This document shows, piece by piece, positions 39,521 to 50,095 of a DNA stretch of 64,000 nt. The notes below the pieces were generated by a model that was not told where the DNA came from, did no database searches, and saw only the letters and a program-made list of their open reading frames with translations. Each line of letters begins with the position of its first letter. Positions within the stretch are counted from its first letter, which is position 1. A program made the translations under genes and the position numbers. Where the stretch lies: NCBI GenBank assembly GCA_024516035.1, contig CM044963.1, forward strand, positions 27,845,968-27,909,967, in the 5' to 3' direction. The stretch comes from Bactericera cockerelli (taxonomy: Eukaryota; Arthropoda; Insecta; Hemiptera; Triozidae).

Positions 39521-39639
39521 CTGTTGCACCCTCATTTTGACTTTGACCTCCTCTTCCTCCTCCCTTACAAAGCTTGCAATGATACTCATTTACATTTATA
39601 TTGAAATCTACCAGCGACCCTTGGAACTGCCCGCCCTCC

Positions 39640-41480
39640 ATTTGTATCTCCTATCTCCTCCTTTTATCTCCCCTCCTTTTTTATCTCCCCTCCTCCATTT
39701 GTATCTCCCCTTCCTCCATTTGTATCTCCCCTCCTCCATTTGTATCTCCCCTTCCTCCATTTGTATCTCCCTTTCCTCCATTTGTATCTCCCTTCCTCCA
39801 TTTGTATCTCCCCTTCCTACATTTGTATCTCCCCTTCCTCCATTTGTATCTCACCTTCCTCCATTTGTATCTCCTCTTCCTCCATTTGTATCTCACCTTC
39901 CTCCATTTGTATCTCCCCTTCCTACATTTGTATCTCCCCTCCTCCATTTGTATCTCCTCTCCCTCCATTTGTATCTCCCCTCCCTCCATTTGTATCTCAC
40001 CTTCCTCCATATGTATCTCCCCTCCCTCCATTTGTATCTCCCTTCCTCCATTTGTATCTCCCTTCCCTCCATTTGTATCTCTCCTCCCTCCATTTGTATC
40101 TCCCTTCCTCCATTTGTATCTCCTCTTCCTCCATTTGTATCTCCCCTTCCTACATTTGTATCTCCCCTCCCTCCATTTGTATCTCCCTCCCTCCATTTGT
40201 ATCTCCCCTCCCTCCATTTGTATCTCCCTCCCTCCATTTGTATCTCCCTCCTCCATTTGTATCTCCTCTTCCTCCATTTGTATCTCCCTCCCTCCATTTG
40301 TATCTCCCTTCCCTCCATTTGTATCTCCCCTCCCTCCATTTGTATCTCCCTCCCTCCATTTGTATCTCCCCTTCCTCCATTTGTATCTCACCTTCCTCCA
40401 TTTGTATCTCCTCTTCCTCCATTTGTATCTCCTCTCCTCCATTTGTATCTCCCCTCCCTCCATTTGTATCTCCCTCCTCCATTTGTATCTCCTCTCCCTC
40501 CATTTGTATCTCCCCTCCCTCCATTTGTATCTCCCCTTCCTCCATTTGTATCTCCCTTCCTCCATTTGTATCTCCTCTTCCTCCATTTGTATCTCCTCTT
40601 CATCCATTTGTATCTCCCCTCCCTCCATTTGTATCTCCCTCCTCCATTTGTATCTCCCTTCCTCCATTTGTATCTCCCCTCCCTCCATTTGTATCTCCCC
40701 TCCCTCCATTTGTATCTCTCCTCTCCTCCATTTGTATCTCCCCTCCCTCCATTTGTATCTCACCTTCCTCCATTTGTATCTCCCTCTTCCTCCATTTGTA
40801 TCTCCCTTCCTCCATTTGTATCTCCCTTCCTCCATTTGTATCTCCCCTTCCTCCATTTGTATCTCCCTTCCTCCATTTGTATTCTCCCTCCCTCCATTTG
40901 TATCTCACCTTCCTCCATTTGTATCTCCCTTCCTCCATTTGTATCTCCCTCCCTCCATTTGTATCTCCCTCCCTCCATTTGTATTTCCCCTCCCTCCATT
41001 TGTATCTCCTCTTCCTCCATTTGTATCTCAACCTCCCTCCATTTGTATCTCCTCTTCCTCCATTTGTATCTCCTCTTCCTCCATTTGTATCTCCCTTCCT
41101 CCATTTGTATCTCCCCTTCCTCCATTTGTATCTCCTCTGTCCTCCATTTGTAATCTCCTTTTCCATTTGTATTCCTCTTCCTCCATTTGTGTCTCCTCTT
41201 CCTCCATTTGTGTCTCCTCTTCCTCCATTGTATCTCCCTATCCATCCATTTGTATCTCCTCTCCTCCATTTGTATCTCAACTTCTCCATTTGTATCTCTC
41301 TTCCTCCATTTGTATCTCCTCTCCTCCATTTGTTCTCCTCCTTCCTCCATTTGTATCTCCCTCTTCCTCCATTTGTATCTCCTCTTCCCATTTGTATCTC
41401 CCTCCCTCCATTTGTACTCCCCTCTCTCCATTTGTATCTCTCTTCAAAGTCCATTTGGTTTCTCACCCCTTCATTTGTAA
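39640..41480. repeat. 1.8-kb minisatellite, 19-21-bp unit, about 90 copies
   Basis: Unit CCTCCATTTGTATCTCCC plus 1-3 variable pyrimidines. Unit length fluctuates by one base, so all frames of both strands remain open, giving apparent proteins of up to 646 residues (HLYLP-like on +, QMEEGRYKWR-like on -). They are artefacts of the repeat. The last ~300 bp are more diverged. Confidence 0.97.
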
Positions 41481-41558
41481 CTCACTCTCATCATTTTATT
41501 CTTCTTGTTTGTATTTCCCCTCTCTCAGACACGGAAGCTGACTTCACAACCGTTACGC

Positions 41559-41790
41559 CAGCCTCCGTGACGGTTGTGACTACTGTCCGTAGTCCAGAGA
41601 TCCTGAGTTCGAATCCCGGTTGGAGCAAACTTTTCACACAGAAAATTCTGTTTCCTCCAAACACGTGAGGCTGGCATTCCCGCCCCCACCCAGGATGGTG
41701 AGATTAATGAGAGTAGCTGGTACGATTCCCAGCGAATGGAGGCTCCATCCTGACTAGCTCAAATCACGACGTTAAACCAAATAGAATCAA
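41559..41790 (+). mobile_element. SINE family A, copy 4 (near full length)
   Basis: CAGCCTCCGTGACGGTTGTG head, GAGTTCGAATCCCGGTTGGA box B, AACACGTGAGGCTGGCATTC, and end TAAACCAAATAGAATCAA. A block shared with 52700-52795 (AAAGGAGCCTA ... CACGGACACAG) follows. Confidence 0.85.
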
Positions 41791-42025
41791 TAAAAGGAGC
41801 CTATACATTAGATATGGGTCCATATAATCCTTTCACCACCGAGATTTAGGTATCTGTGCTTATCTCACGGACACAGAATTATGATTATTATTTTTATTAT
41901 TATTACTCTCTCTTTTGCTATTTATCTCACTCTCTTCCTCTCTTAACCCTTCCCGTTATAATTTTACAAATGCGGCGGGGGAGTCTGACCTAAATTTTTT
42001 TTCTGTGTACAACAAGTATTAGATT

Positions 42026-42325
42026 ACTTACATTTAGATAGATAATAGTGATAATACAATGTGGTCAAAAACTATCTTTTCTATGTAAATATTTGATCTA
42101 GATAGATGATACAGTATGGTCAAAAAGTACCTTTCCTATGTGAATATTTGATTTAGATAGATTTATACAGTGTGGTCAAAAAGTACCTTTTCTATGTAAA
42201 TATTTGATCAAGATAGATTTATACAGTGTGTTCTAAAAGTACCTTTTCTATGTAAATATTTGATTTAGATAGATTTATACAGTGTGGTCAAAAAGTACCT
42301 TTCCTATGTAAATATTTGATAAATT
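42026..42325. repeat. 56-bp tandem repeat, about 5 copies
   Basis: Unit contains ACAGTGTGGTCAAAAAGTAC and CTATGTAAATATTTGATTTA; ACAGT starts at 42111, 42167, 42223 and 42279, exactly 56 apart. Confidence 0.95.
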
Positions 42326-42333
42326 TTCATGAA

Positions 42334-42595
42334 GCCAGCGTCGATGGCGCGTTGAATGCAACGGTTCTCGTACGACCACCGAAGTTAAGCAACGTCCAGA
42401 GAGGTAAAGACGTGGTTAACGCGGTAGTCTGTTAATCCAGGTAGCGTCGGGATCCGTTGCTTCGCGATGGCACTCCGGCCCAACCCAGGAAAGGTGAGGT
42501 CACTGTGGGTAGCAGGTTTGTGAATTTCCTGCGAATGGAGGGTACCACCCCCGTCTCGAGATGACCTATCTGTTGAAAGGAATGTAAAATTCAAG
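42334..42595 (+). mobile_element. 5S rRNA-derived SINE, copy 1
   Basis: The head GCGTTGAATGCAACGGTTCT ... CACCGAAGTTAAGCAACGTC matches the 5' half of metazoan 5S rRNA, including the internal promoter start. It then switches to a SINE body whose tail (GTGGGTAGCAGG, GCGAATGGAGGGTA) is shared with SINE family A. Confidence 0.8.
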
Positions 42596-42637
42596 AAAAT
42601 AAAAAAATATGAAAAGGATAGAAAACCGTGGAAAACT

Positions 42638-42697
42638 GCTCTAAGGGTTAGGTGGTAGAAAATGATTTGAGCATTAATCTCGCCTGGTGGTTACCAA
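42638..42697 (+). mobile_element. SINE family D tail fragment
   Basis: CTCTAAGGGTTAGGTGGTAG to TCGCCTGGTGGTTACC. Confidence 0.7.
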
Positions 42698-42854
42698 AGA
42701 ATATTATTATTAATTGTATGGTAACTTTTTACGTATGGTAAATTATGTCGGTCAAATAGTCTACTCTAGCACTAGTTTTTTAATTTGCGTTATATTAGAA
42801 CATTTTGCAATTCATTACCTCTTTTACTTCCGCTGTATGTTTTGTAAAGCTCTT

Positions 42855-43011
42855 TTGGTCATACGTCAGTGGTAAAGGCGGCAGTGAATTTAGAGATTCT
42901 AGAGGTTGCGGTTTCGAAACCCAACTGGGACGTCTTGGGCTTACTGCTGGAATAATGGGACATAAAATTCCTAATCGGACAGTATAAATAAGGCGATATT
43001 ATTATTATTAT
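42855..43011 (+). mobile_element. SINE family C, copy 1
   Basis: CAGTGGTAAAGGCGGCAGTG head, TTTCGAAACCCAACTGGGAC box B, CTTGGGCTTACTGCTGGAAT body and an (ATT)n end. Confidence 0.8.
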
Positions 43012-43297
43012 GGAAACTCGATCTCCACAAAGGACGCTGAATGGCTAATTTGATACCTCCTAATAAGATTTTAGTATTTTCTATCTCAAGAACATTTTGT
43101 CTACAATTGGAATCTGTGGCTGAATAGCACCCACATGTTTGTGAAAAAATATTTTTATTAAAAAAATGATGGATAGAATTTTTTTTCAACATTCCCCATC
43201 ATCAAAATCTACCCTCGCTCTGTTTCTCTCTCTCCCTCCCTCTATCTCTTTCTCTCTCTCCCTCTGTTTCTCTCTCTCCCTCCCTCTATCTCTAGTC

Positions 43298-43521
43298 TGT
43301 CCCGGTAGCTCAGTGGTAAAGGCGGCACTCTGTGAATCCAAAGTTTCCAGAGGTCGTGGGTTCGAAACCCAACCGGGACATGACAAGTTATCCTCCCATT
43401 TGGGATTTTTACCACATAATAATATGTCTTGGGCTTACTGCTGGAATAATGGGACTTTAGTAGTCTTAATCGGGCAGTTATAAATAAGCGATATTATTAT
43501 TTTATTATTATTATTATTATT
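43298..43521 (+). mobile_element. SINE family C, copy 2 (full length)
   Basis: TGTCCCGGTAGCTCAGTGGT head (box A), GGGTTCGAAACCCAACCGGG box B, then TTATCCTCCCATTTGGGATT, TGGGCTTACTGCTGGAATAA and a (TTA)n tail. The best reference copy in the window. Flanked by CT-rich DNA (43195-43297, 43522-43700). Confidence 0.85.
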
Positions 43522-43560
43522 ATCTCTTCCTCCATCTCTCTCACCCTCTCTCTCTCTCCA

Positions 43561-43595
<35 letters not shown>

Positions 43596-43705
43596 ATCCT
43601 CTCCTCTCTTTCTCTACCGCATAATATCTCTCTCTCTCTCCTTCCTCTCTAACCCTCTCTCTCTTCTCTGCCACATAATCTCTCTCTCTCTCTTGGTCAT
43701 TCCTC
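43522..43705. repeat. CT-rich tract
   Basis: TCTCTCTC-rich with two TCTACCGCATAATATCTC/TCTGCCACATAATCTC-like interruptions. Confidence 0.85.
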
Positions 43706-44095
43706 TAACTATCTTTCTTTTTTTTTAACGTCGCTTTCAACTCCCAACTTATTAACTCTTGACCTTTTTGTTCGTTAAAAAATGCTCGCCGATAAAAAAT
43801 GAAAAATGCTTTTGCGATATCTTTTGAAAGAACTTTTGTACGATAAAGATGAGAACATATAATATCCATTGAAAACGTAGAAAGTATGGATGGCTTTCTA
43901 TGTATTTCAAAAGTCAATCTGAATAAAGAATTACGAATTACGACCTGCGGGATTTCGAACTGCCTTTTCATAGTAGAAGCAATTTTATTACAAAATAAAC
44001 ATATGCATAATCTCTATATGTGTGTGTGTGTGTGTGTGTGTTTGATGGGCTGGCGAAGCGGCGGGTGTAACCTGTTAGTTTGAATGTATAGACGG
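43706..44095. other. Unassigned DNA with a (GT)n run
   Basis: (GT)11 at about 44019-44041. An 88-codon minus-strand frame (43971-43705) has no recognised motif and may be chance. Confidence 0.35.
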
Positions 44096-44097
44096 CA

Positions 44098-44165
44098 TAA
44101 TAATAAGACTCTGAGGGTCAGAGAGATGGTAGAAAATGTAACCTCGCCTGATGATAACCTAGCAC
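44098..44165 (+). mobile_element. SINE family D tail fragment
   Basis: AATAATAAGACTCTGAGGGT ... ACCTCGCCTGATGATAACC. Confidence 0.65.
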
Positions 44166-44269
44166 CTAAGAGAGTTATTTTTATTACTAATCAAGATGGA
44201 CTCATAAAGTAAATGCCTGTTAGAACGAAAGAAATGCATGAGAAAAGCAATTCATAGCAACTTGCATTG

Positions 44270-44742
44270 AAAACCAAGCAACATGTTGCTTGTTCCTAAT
44301 ACCTGTAGAGAAAGCTTGGATCAAGTTGAGCAACAGGCAACCTGTAGTAAGCAAAATATTGTCTGTTGCTCATCAAGTTGCCTCCACGTATATCAAATAC
44401 CTGTTAGAGCGAGAGAAATAAATGCATCTAGCAACATGTTGCCTGTTGCTCATCAAGTTGCCTGAACATAAATCAAATACCTGTTAGAGCGAAAGAAATG
44501 AATGCAGCAAGCAACATGTTGCCTGTTGCTCAGCAAGTTGCCTGACCATAAATCAAATACTTCTTAGAGCGAACGAAGTAAATGCATCAAGCAACATGTT
44601 GCCTGTTGCTGATCAAGTTGCCTGAACATAAATCAAATACCTGTTAGAGCGAAAGAAATGAATGCAGCAAGCAACATGTTGCCTGTTGCTCATCAAGTTG
44701 CCTGAACATAAATCAAATACCTGTTAGAGCGAAAGAAATGAC
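44270..44742. repeat. 80-bp tandem repeat, about 6 copies
   Basis: GCAACATGTTGCCTGTTGCT recurs at 44431, 44511, 44591 and 44671, exactly 80 apart. Earlier units (44278, ~44355) are diverged. Each unit carries the perfect palindrome GCAACATGTTGC. Confidence 0.95.
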
Positions 44743-44829
44743 CGAGAAAATTTCTCCAGATATAAAAAACAAAATGAGGCTAAGAAGACGAACTTTGCAA
44801 AACATAGATAAGTTGGAGACAAGGATGTG

Positions 44830-45545
44830 AAAGGGGAGAGAGAGGCAGGGATAGAGGTAGGGAGATAGAGAGGGAAAAAGAGAAAAAGGGAGAGAGAGAG
44901 GGAGAGAGAGAAGAAGGGAGAGAGCGAGGGAGGGAGAGATAGATATAGGGAAATAGAGAGGGAAAGATAGAAGAGAGAGAAGGGAAAGAGTGAGAGAGGG
45001 AGCAAGGGTGAGAGAGAGGGAGGGATAGAGGTAGGGAGATAGAGAGAGAAAGAGAAAAGAAGGGAGAGAGAGAGAGGGATAGAGGTGGGCAGACAGAGAG
45101 GCAAAGAGAGAAGAAGGGAGAAAGAGAGAAAGGGAGAAATAGAGGATGAGAGATAGAGAGAGAGAGAGTAAGCTGAAAATAAATGGAGAAAACACCAATC
45201 GAAATGAGGGAAGGAGAGAGAGTATAAAGAGGGAGAGAGACAGAGATAAGAAGGAAGAGGAGTGGGAGGTGATCATAAATGAAGAAGAAACACATGGAAG
45301 AGACTGGGACAAAAAGAGTGAAGAAGAAATGAAGAGAGAAAAAGACAAAAGAAAGAGGGAACTTTGAAAAGGAGAGGGAATGAAGAGAAAGAAATAATAA
45401 TAGAAAGAACGAGAATAAGATAGTATAAAAGAAAGAGGGAGATAATTTAGAGACAGTTTTAAGGTAGTAAAGAATGAGAAGAATGAGAGGAGAGAAAAAG
45501 AAAGAGACACAAAAATAGTTGAAGCAGAACTAATGAGTGCAAACT
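44830..45545. repeat. GA-rich tract
   Basis: Purine-rich on +. Blocks such as GGGATAGAGGTAGGGAGATA recur near 44848 and 45023, so part is a degenerate ~90-bp repeat. Confidence 0.9.
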
Positions 45546-45654
45546 AAATAAAAATGAGAGAGAAATGAATGGCAGAGAAAAATAATGTGTTGGGGCAATC
45601 ACTAAGATAAGGTTCAGCCTAAGAGAGAATATTAAGGAGTAATGCTAAAACAGA

Positions 45655-46346
45655 AGTCTGGCTGGGGTACTATAGACAGGGAGGAGACCAGCAGTCTGGC
45701 TGGGGGACTATAAACAGGGAGTAGATCAGTAGTCTGGCTGGGGGACTATAAACAGAGAGGAGACCAGTAGTCTGGCTGGGGGACTATAGACAGGGAGGAG
45801 ACCAGTAGTCTGGCTGGGAGACTATAGACAGGGAGGAGACCAGTAGTCTGGCTGGGGGACTATAAACAGGAATTAGACCACAAGTCTGGCTGGGATACTA
45901 TAAACAAGGAGTAGATCAGTAGTCTGGCTGGCGGACTATAAACAGGGAGGAGACCAGTAGTCTGGCTGGGGGACTATAAACAGGAATTAGACCACAAGTC
46001 TGGCTGGGATACTATAAACAAGGAGTAGATCAGTAGTCTGGCTGGGAGACTATAAACAGGGAGTAGATCAGTAGTCTGGCTGGCGGACTATAAACAGGAA
46101 TTAGACCACAAGTCTGGCTGGGATACTATAAACAAGGAGTAGATCAGTAGTCTGGCTGGGGGACTATAAACAGGGAGGAGACCAGCAGTCTGGCTGGGGG
46201 ACTATAGACAGGGAGGAGACCAGTAGTCTGGCTGGGGGACTATAAACAGGGAGGAGACCAGTAGTCTGGCTGGGGGACTATAAACAGGGAGTAGATCAGT
46301 AGTCTGGCTGGGGGACTATAGACAGGGAGGAAACCAGTAGTTTGGT
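45655..46346. repeat. 38-bp tandem repeat with 114-bp higher order, about 18 copies
   Basis: Unit AGTCTGGCTGGGGGACTATA then AACAGGGAGTAGATCAGT. The variant AATTAGACCACA occurs at 45871, 45985 and 46099, exactly 114 bp (three units) apart. There are no unique spacers, so this is not a CRISPR. Confidence 0.97.
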
Positions 46347-46349
46347 CGA

Positions 46350-46740
46350 GAGAGAGACAGAGAGAATATTATAGGCTGGGAATAGAATATAGTGTCTTGT
46401 TTAAGAGATAGAGAGAGAGAGAGGTATTGAATATTTTCTGGGCATAGAATATAGTATAGAGATAGATTATACATAATAATAATATAATGTTATTCAGGTA
46501 CTCTTCGACCTTTGTAGTCCTTGTTAACAATATAGACACTGCAGACAACGAGGAAACTTACCTTTCCTTAACTTACCTTTTCTTTACCTTTCCTTAACGA
46601 GATCTAATGAAATAAGTTCCAGAGGACTGCCCGTACAGTACTTTGACTACACAATAATATTCCTGCGAGGAGCCTAAGTTTCTTTACTCTCGTCACATCA
46701 TTTTTTTTTTTTTTTTTTCATGGAGGGAAAAAATTATAGG
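46350..46740. other. GA-rich remnant, unassigned DNA, poly(T)
   Basis: GA-rich to 46425, then ordinary DNA with ACTTACCTTTCCTTAAC repeats near 46556-46600 and a T18 run near 46700. Confidence 0.4.
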
Positions 46741-46747
46741 TTTGGCA

Positions 46748-47208
46748 TTAAGGAGCGCGGTAGCGCTCCGACCCGCCAAGTCAATCGAAATAGTTCGCGC
46801 GCTACCAAGAGTATACTATACGCGACAGCATAAGTAGCACATTTCGTGTAGTTGTAGGAGGAAAAGTACAAGTGATGGAGGAAATTGAACTACATATACA
46901 GATTGGGGCACGATAATAGACAAGCTTTTAAAAAAGAAACATCGAAATCGTTTGAGTTAAGTTGGTCAAAACCACACTGTAAAAACGTCATTTTTTTTCA
47001 AAAAATTCTGCTTCTTCTTTGACGTTGACCGCTCTACAGCCAAAACTACTGGACCGATTTTCATGAACGATAGCTCATTTTTTTTCTTCTGGGTGGTAGG
47101 TGTGCCTTTTTATGGTTTCATTATCCCAAAAGCTACCATTTGGCCGTTAATTAGGAAAAGGATCATTTTCAGAGAACAGAATAACATTGGAGTATAGATA
47201 TTTAATCT
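46748..47208 (+). repeat. Dispersed repeat I, copy 1 (~460 bp)
   Basis: AGGAGCGCGGTAGCGCTCCG start (an imperfect palindrome), CGCTCTACAGCCAAAACTAC and AAAAGGATCATTTTCAGAG. The second copy is at 49390-49848, same orientation. Class unknown; no ORF. Confidence 0.85.
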
Positions 47209-47300
47209 AGTTTATTATGTATATACCTATTCACTCACAAACCTTTCAATCCACATGTCCCGATGTGAAATTGTGTAAAGGTATAATAACCCATAAATAG

Positions 47301-47572
47301 TCGCCGGTGCTGAGTGAGTTAGCGCGCTAAGCTTACCACGCATGGTGACCTGTATTCGATCCCCACCTGGGCAGGAATTTTTCTGCACTTTACTTGGGTG
47401 TTTGGGGTCCACTCATACCTCGTGAGGAAAAATGAGTAGTTACTAAATAAGTAACGACCAGTGACGGCATTACCAGAGTTAAAATAAATTAATGTAATAG
47501 AATTTGAAAAGTAAAGGAGGCTCTCAGTAATGCTGCACTACCCACAAAATTTGTGAAGAGGCCTTGTGCTTG
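47301..47572 (+). mobile_element. SINE family B, copy 3 (full length)
   Basis: TCGCCGGTGCTGAGTGAGTT head, GTATTCGATCCCCACCTGGG box B, GGGTCCACTCATACCTCGTG and end GAGGCCTTGTGCTTGACC. Confidence 0.85.
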
Positions 47573-47574
47573 AC

Positions 47575-47985
47575 CACTAATAATTTCATACATACATAGC
47601 TATAATAAACCTGTAATGCCCAAGGAGTGAAAAAGACAAGATTTTTTTTCTTCTAAAATGTTGGTTTAAATATTAGGTTCAAAAATGTAAAAAAATCTCT
47701 AGTACCCAATGTTACATATGTATGTGTGACATGAATGTCATAAATGTGTGGGGACCTTTCTAAGTAGGAAATGTAGAAGTTTCATAGAAAACTTTGTAAA
47801 AGACCCTACACTACCTAATACCTATTCCTAATTAGGAATGTTAGGTACATAGGAAGTGAAAGGCTTTTTCCTCCCTATCCAATTCTCTCTAGTAAATATT
47901 TCTTTCACTGGCCGCTAAAAATTTTATTATACAAAGTAAAATAAATTAAAGCTTTTATGTGTTGCAAACACCACGATTGTTCATC
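47575..47985. other. Unassigned AT-rich DNA
   Basis: No feature recognised; AATACCTATTCCTAATTAGG near 47818 is a minor imperfect palindrome. Confidence 0.4.
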
Positions 47986-47989
47986 AATA

Positions 47990-48401
47990 GGCCAGTTAGC
48001 TCAGTGGTTAAGGCGGCACAGAGTGAAGATGGAGATGCCAGAGGTCCGCGGGTTCGAGCTGGGACATACGATTTTTTTAAAAACAATATACTCTTTACAT
48101 ATTTCAGTTTTACATATTTTACATTAAATTTAGTGAGTTTATAAGGTACTATTAACCTTTTTGTTGTGAATTGTGTTGTACCTCATTTATAATATAAAAT
48201 AAAAAACTAACAGTTAAAAAAAATATATTTATACATTTATTACTCAACACAATAAGCTTCGTTCTCAGTATTCTTTCACAGAAATTAATTGTAAAAATAC
48301 ATAGTTATCCTCCCATTTGGGATTTTTACCACATAATAATACATTTTGGGCATACTGCTGAAATAATAGGACTTAAAAGTCCTAATTATTATATCTGACA
48401 T
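47990..48401 (+). mobile_element. SINE family C, copy interrupted by ~230 bp
   Basis: The head GGCCAGTTAGCTCAGTGGTT to GGGTTCGAGCTGGGAC is at 47990-48067. The tail TTATCCTCCCATTTGGGATT onward is at 48303-48401. The AT-rich DNA between (48068-48302) is an insertion of unknown kind. Confidence 0.65.
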
Positions 48402-48614
48402 AAATTAAGGAAATATGTTCAGGGTGTACCCACTATTTGAACCAGTTGAGGGGCCCATCTGGATAAAATGAATGGCACCACACAGCATCCTTGTAAAAAT
48501 CTGTGACACAGTGCCAATTTATGAAACGGGATTAATTTTAGAATAACCCGGACTATCTCTCTAATCGTTCTTCGACTTGAGGGAGGGTCTCGCTTGTTAT
48601 CTTACCTTCTTTTA
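48402..48614. other. Unassigned DNA
   Basis: No feature recognised. Confidence 0.35.
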
Positions 48615-48870
48615 AACACAATTAACCGAACACAGTGAGAACGAACTCACTAAGTGAGGTTCTGTTTTAACTTGGGTACTGGACGCATTGGCTTTCGTTT
48701 GTCTGTCTGTCTGTTTGTCTGTTCTGCGATAACTCTCGAACGGATTCTTCAAAATTGATGAAATTTTGTATACCATGTTTATTTTCTAATCGTAAAATTT
48801 TACTTATACTTTAAGTAGACCACTCGAGGCCAAATGGAGGCCGTCTTGGTGAAAAATGAAAACGATTAAA
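48615..48870 (+). repeat. Dispersed repeat J, copy 1
   Basis: TTAACCGAACACAGTGAG ... GGTTCTGTTTTAACTTG ... TTGGCTTTCGTTTGTCTGTC, then CTCTCGAACGGATTCTTC. A truncated second copy is at 49224-49320. An A-run follows at 48868-48905. Confidence 0.75.
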
Positions 48871-48969
48871 AAAAAAAAAAAAAAACAAAAAACAAAAAAA
48901 AACAAGTAGGTAATACTCTTGAGTCGTTGAAAAATATATAAAATATATGGTAAAAAAATCGATATTGGG

Positions 48970-49120
48970 CCAAAAAAATAAAAAAGGCAGGTTGATATGT
49001 TTTATATAAAACTTATCGAGTGGGGTATTAAATAAAAGGTCTCGATGTCCTCATGCTCGATTGATCATTTATATTGCTATAGTTGAATCTGTTTGAGGTT
49101 TACTGTTCAAAGAAACACTA
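48970..49120 (+). repeat. Dispersed repeat F, copy 2
   Basis: See the copy at 10935-11100; here it sits between the two J copies, suggesting that F and J are parts of one larger element. Confidence 0.7.
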
Positions 49121-49223
49121 GTTATTGTTGGATGGAAGAGCTTCTTTAAAAAGAACCCTGCCATGTAAAAGAAAGCCAAAAAATAATAATATTGACGTTA
49201 CACAATGTAGGAAATACTATTAC

Positions 49224-49372
49224 CTATTAACCGAACACAGTGAGGGAGCGAAGCAACCTCACTAAGGGGTTCTGTTTTAACTTGCATACTGGACGATTTG
49301 GCTTTCGTTTGTCTGTCTCATAAATAAGGCGAGATCATTATTATAATAATAAAATGCTATCATTATAATAAT
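49224..49372 (+). repeat. Repeat J copy 2 joined to a SINE C tail
   Basis: J is cut at TTTGTCTGTCT and continues as CATAAATAAGGCGAGATC plus TTA repeats, the SINE C end. Confidence 0.6.
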
Positions 49373-49389
49373 AATAAAAATTTATAATT

Positions 49390-49848
49390 TAGGAGCGCAG
49401 TAGCCCTCCGAACCTCCAAGTCGGTAATTCGCGCGTTACCAAGTGATATTATACGCCAGAGCAAAATTAGCACAATTCTTGTAGTTGTAGGAAAAAAAGT
49501 ACAAGTGATGAAGGAACTCGGACTATAAATAAATATAGATTGGGGCACGATAAAGACAAGCTTTGAAAGAAGAACCATCAAAATCGTTTGAGTTAAGTTG
49601 GAGAAAACCAAGCTTTAAAAACGTCATTTTTTTAAATCATTTTCTGATTCTTCTTTCACGTTGACCGCTCTACAGCCAAAACTACTAGACCGATTTTCAC
49701 AAACGATGGCAAATTTTTTTCTCGTGAGTGGTAGGTGTGATTTTTTATTGTTCTTTTATCCTAAAATGGACATTTGGCCCTTAATTGGGTAAAGGATCAT
49801 TTTCAGAGCTCAGAACAAAGTTGGTGTATAGATATTCAGTATCTAGTA
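49390..49848 (+). repeat. Dispersed repeat I, copy 2
   Basis: Collinear with 46748-47208 from AGGAGCGCAGTAGCCCTCCG to TAGATATTCAGTATCTAGT. Confidence 0.85.
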
Positions 49849-50095
49849 TAGTATCACTCTCCCAGATCAGTCAAAAGTGGCATATCTACTTTTTAGGTGA
49901 AAGAATAATTTGGAGAAGGATACTGTGCTTTGGTATGAATATCAAACTAAAATCTTTATCTTCACATTCAAACTGTTTCATTTATCAACACTTGTTCCTT
50001 TAAAGTCATTATGTAATATGTTAAATAGTTTTATATTGAAACAACATGTATCATTCACCCCACACCTACACAGGGCCACTACAAAAAGTTATAAG

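Noticed and set aside
39426..41668. Several ORFs of 130-646 aa on both strands
   Set aside because: Translations of the ~20-bp minisatellite in every frame; no start context, domain or non-repetitive sequence.
42334..42440. 5S rRNA gene
   Set aside because: Only the 5' half matches, the stems are not maintained and a SINE tail replaces the 3' half.
44713..45510. 265-aa minus-strand ORF in the GA-rich tract
   Set aside because: Polypurine composition read on the opposite strand; same reason as the CT tracts.
45655..46346. CRISPR-like array of 38-bp direct repeats
   Set aside because: Units are contiguous, with no unique spacers, no cas genes and a eukaryotic context.
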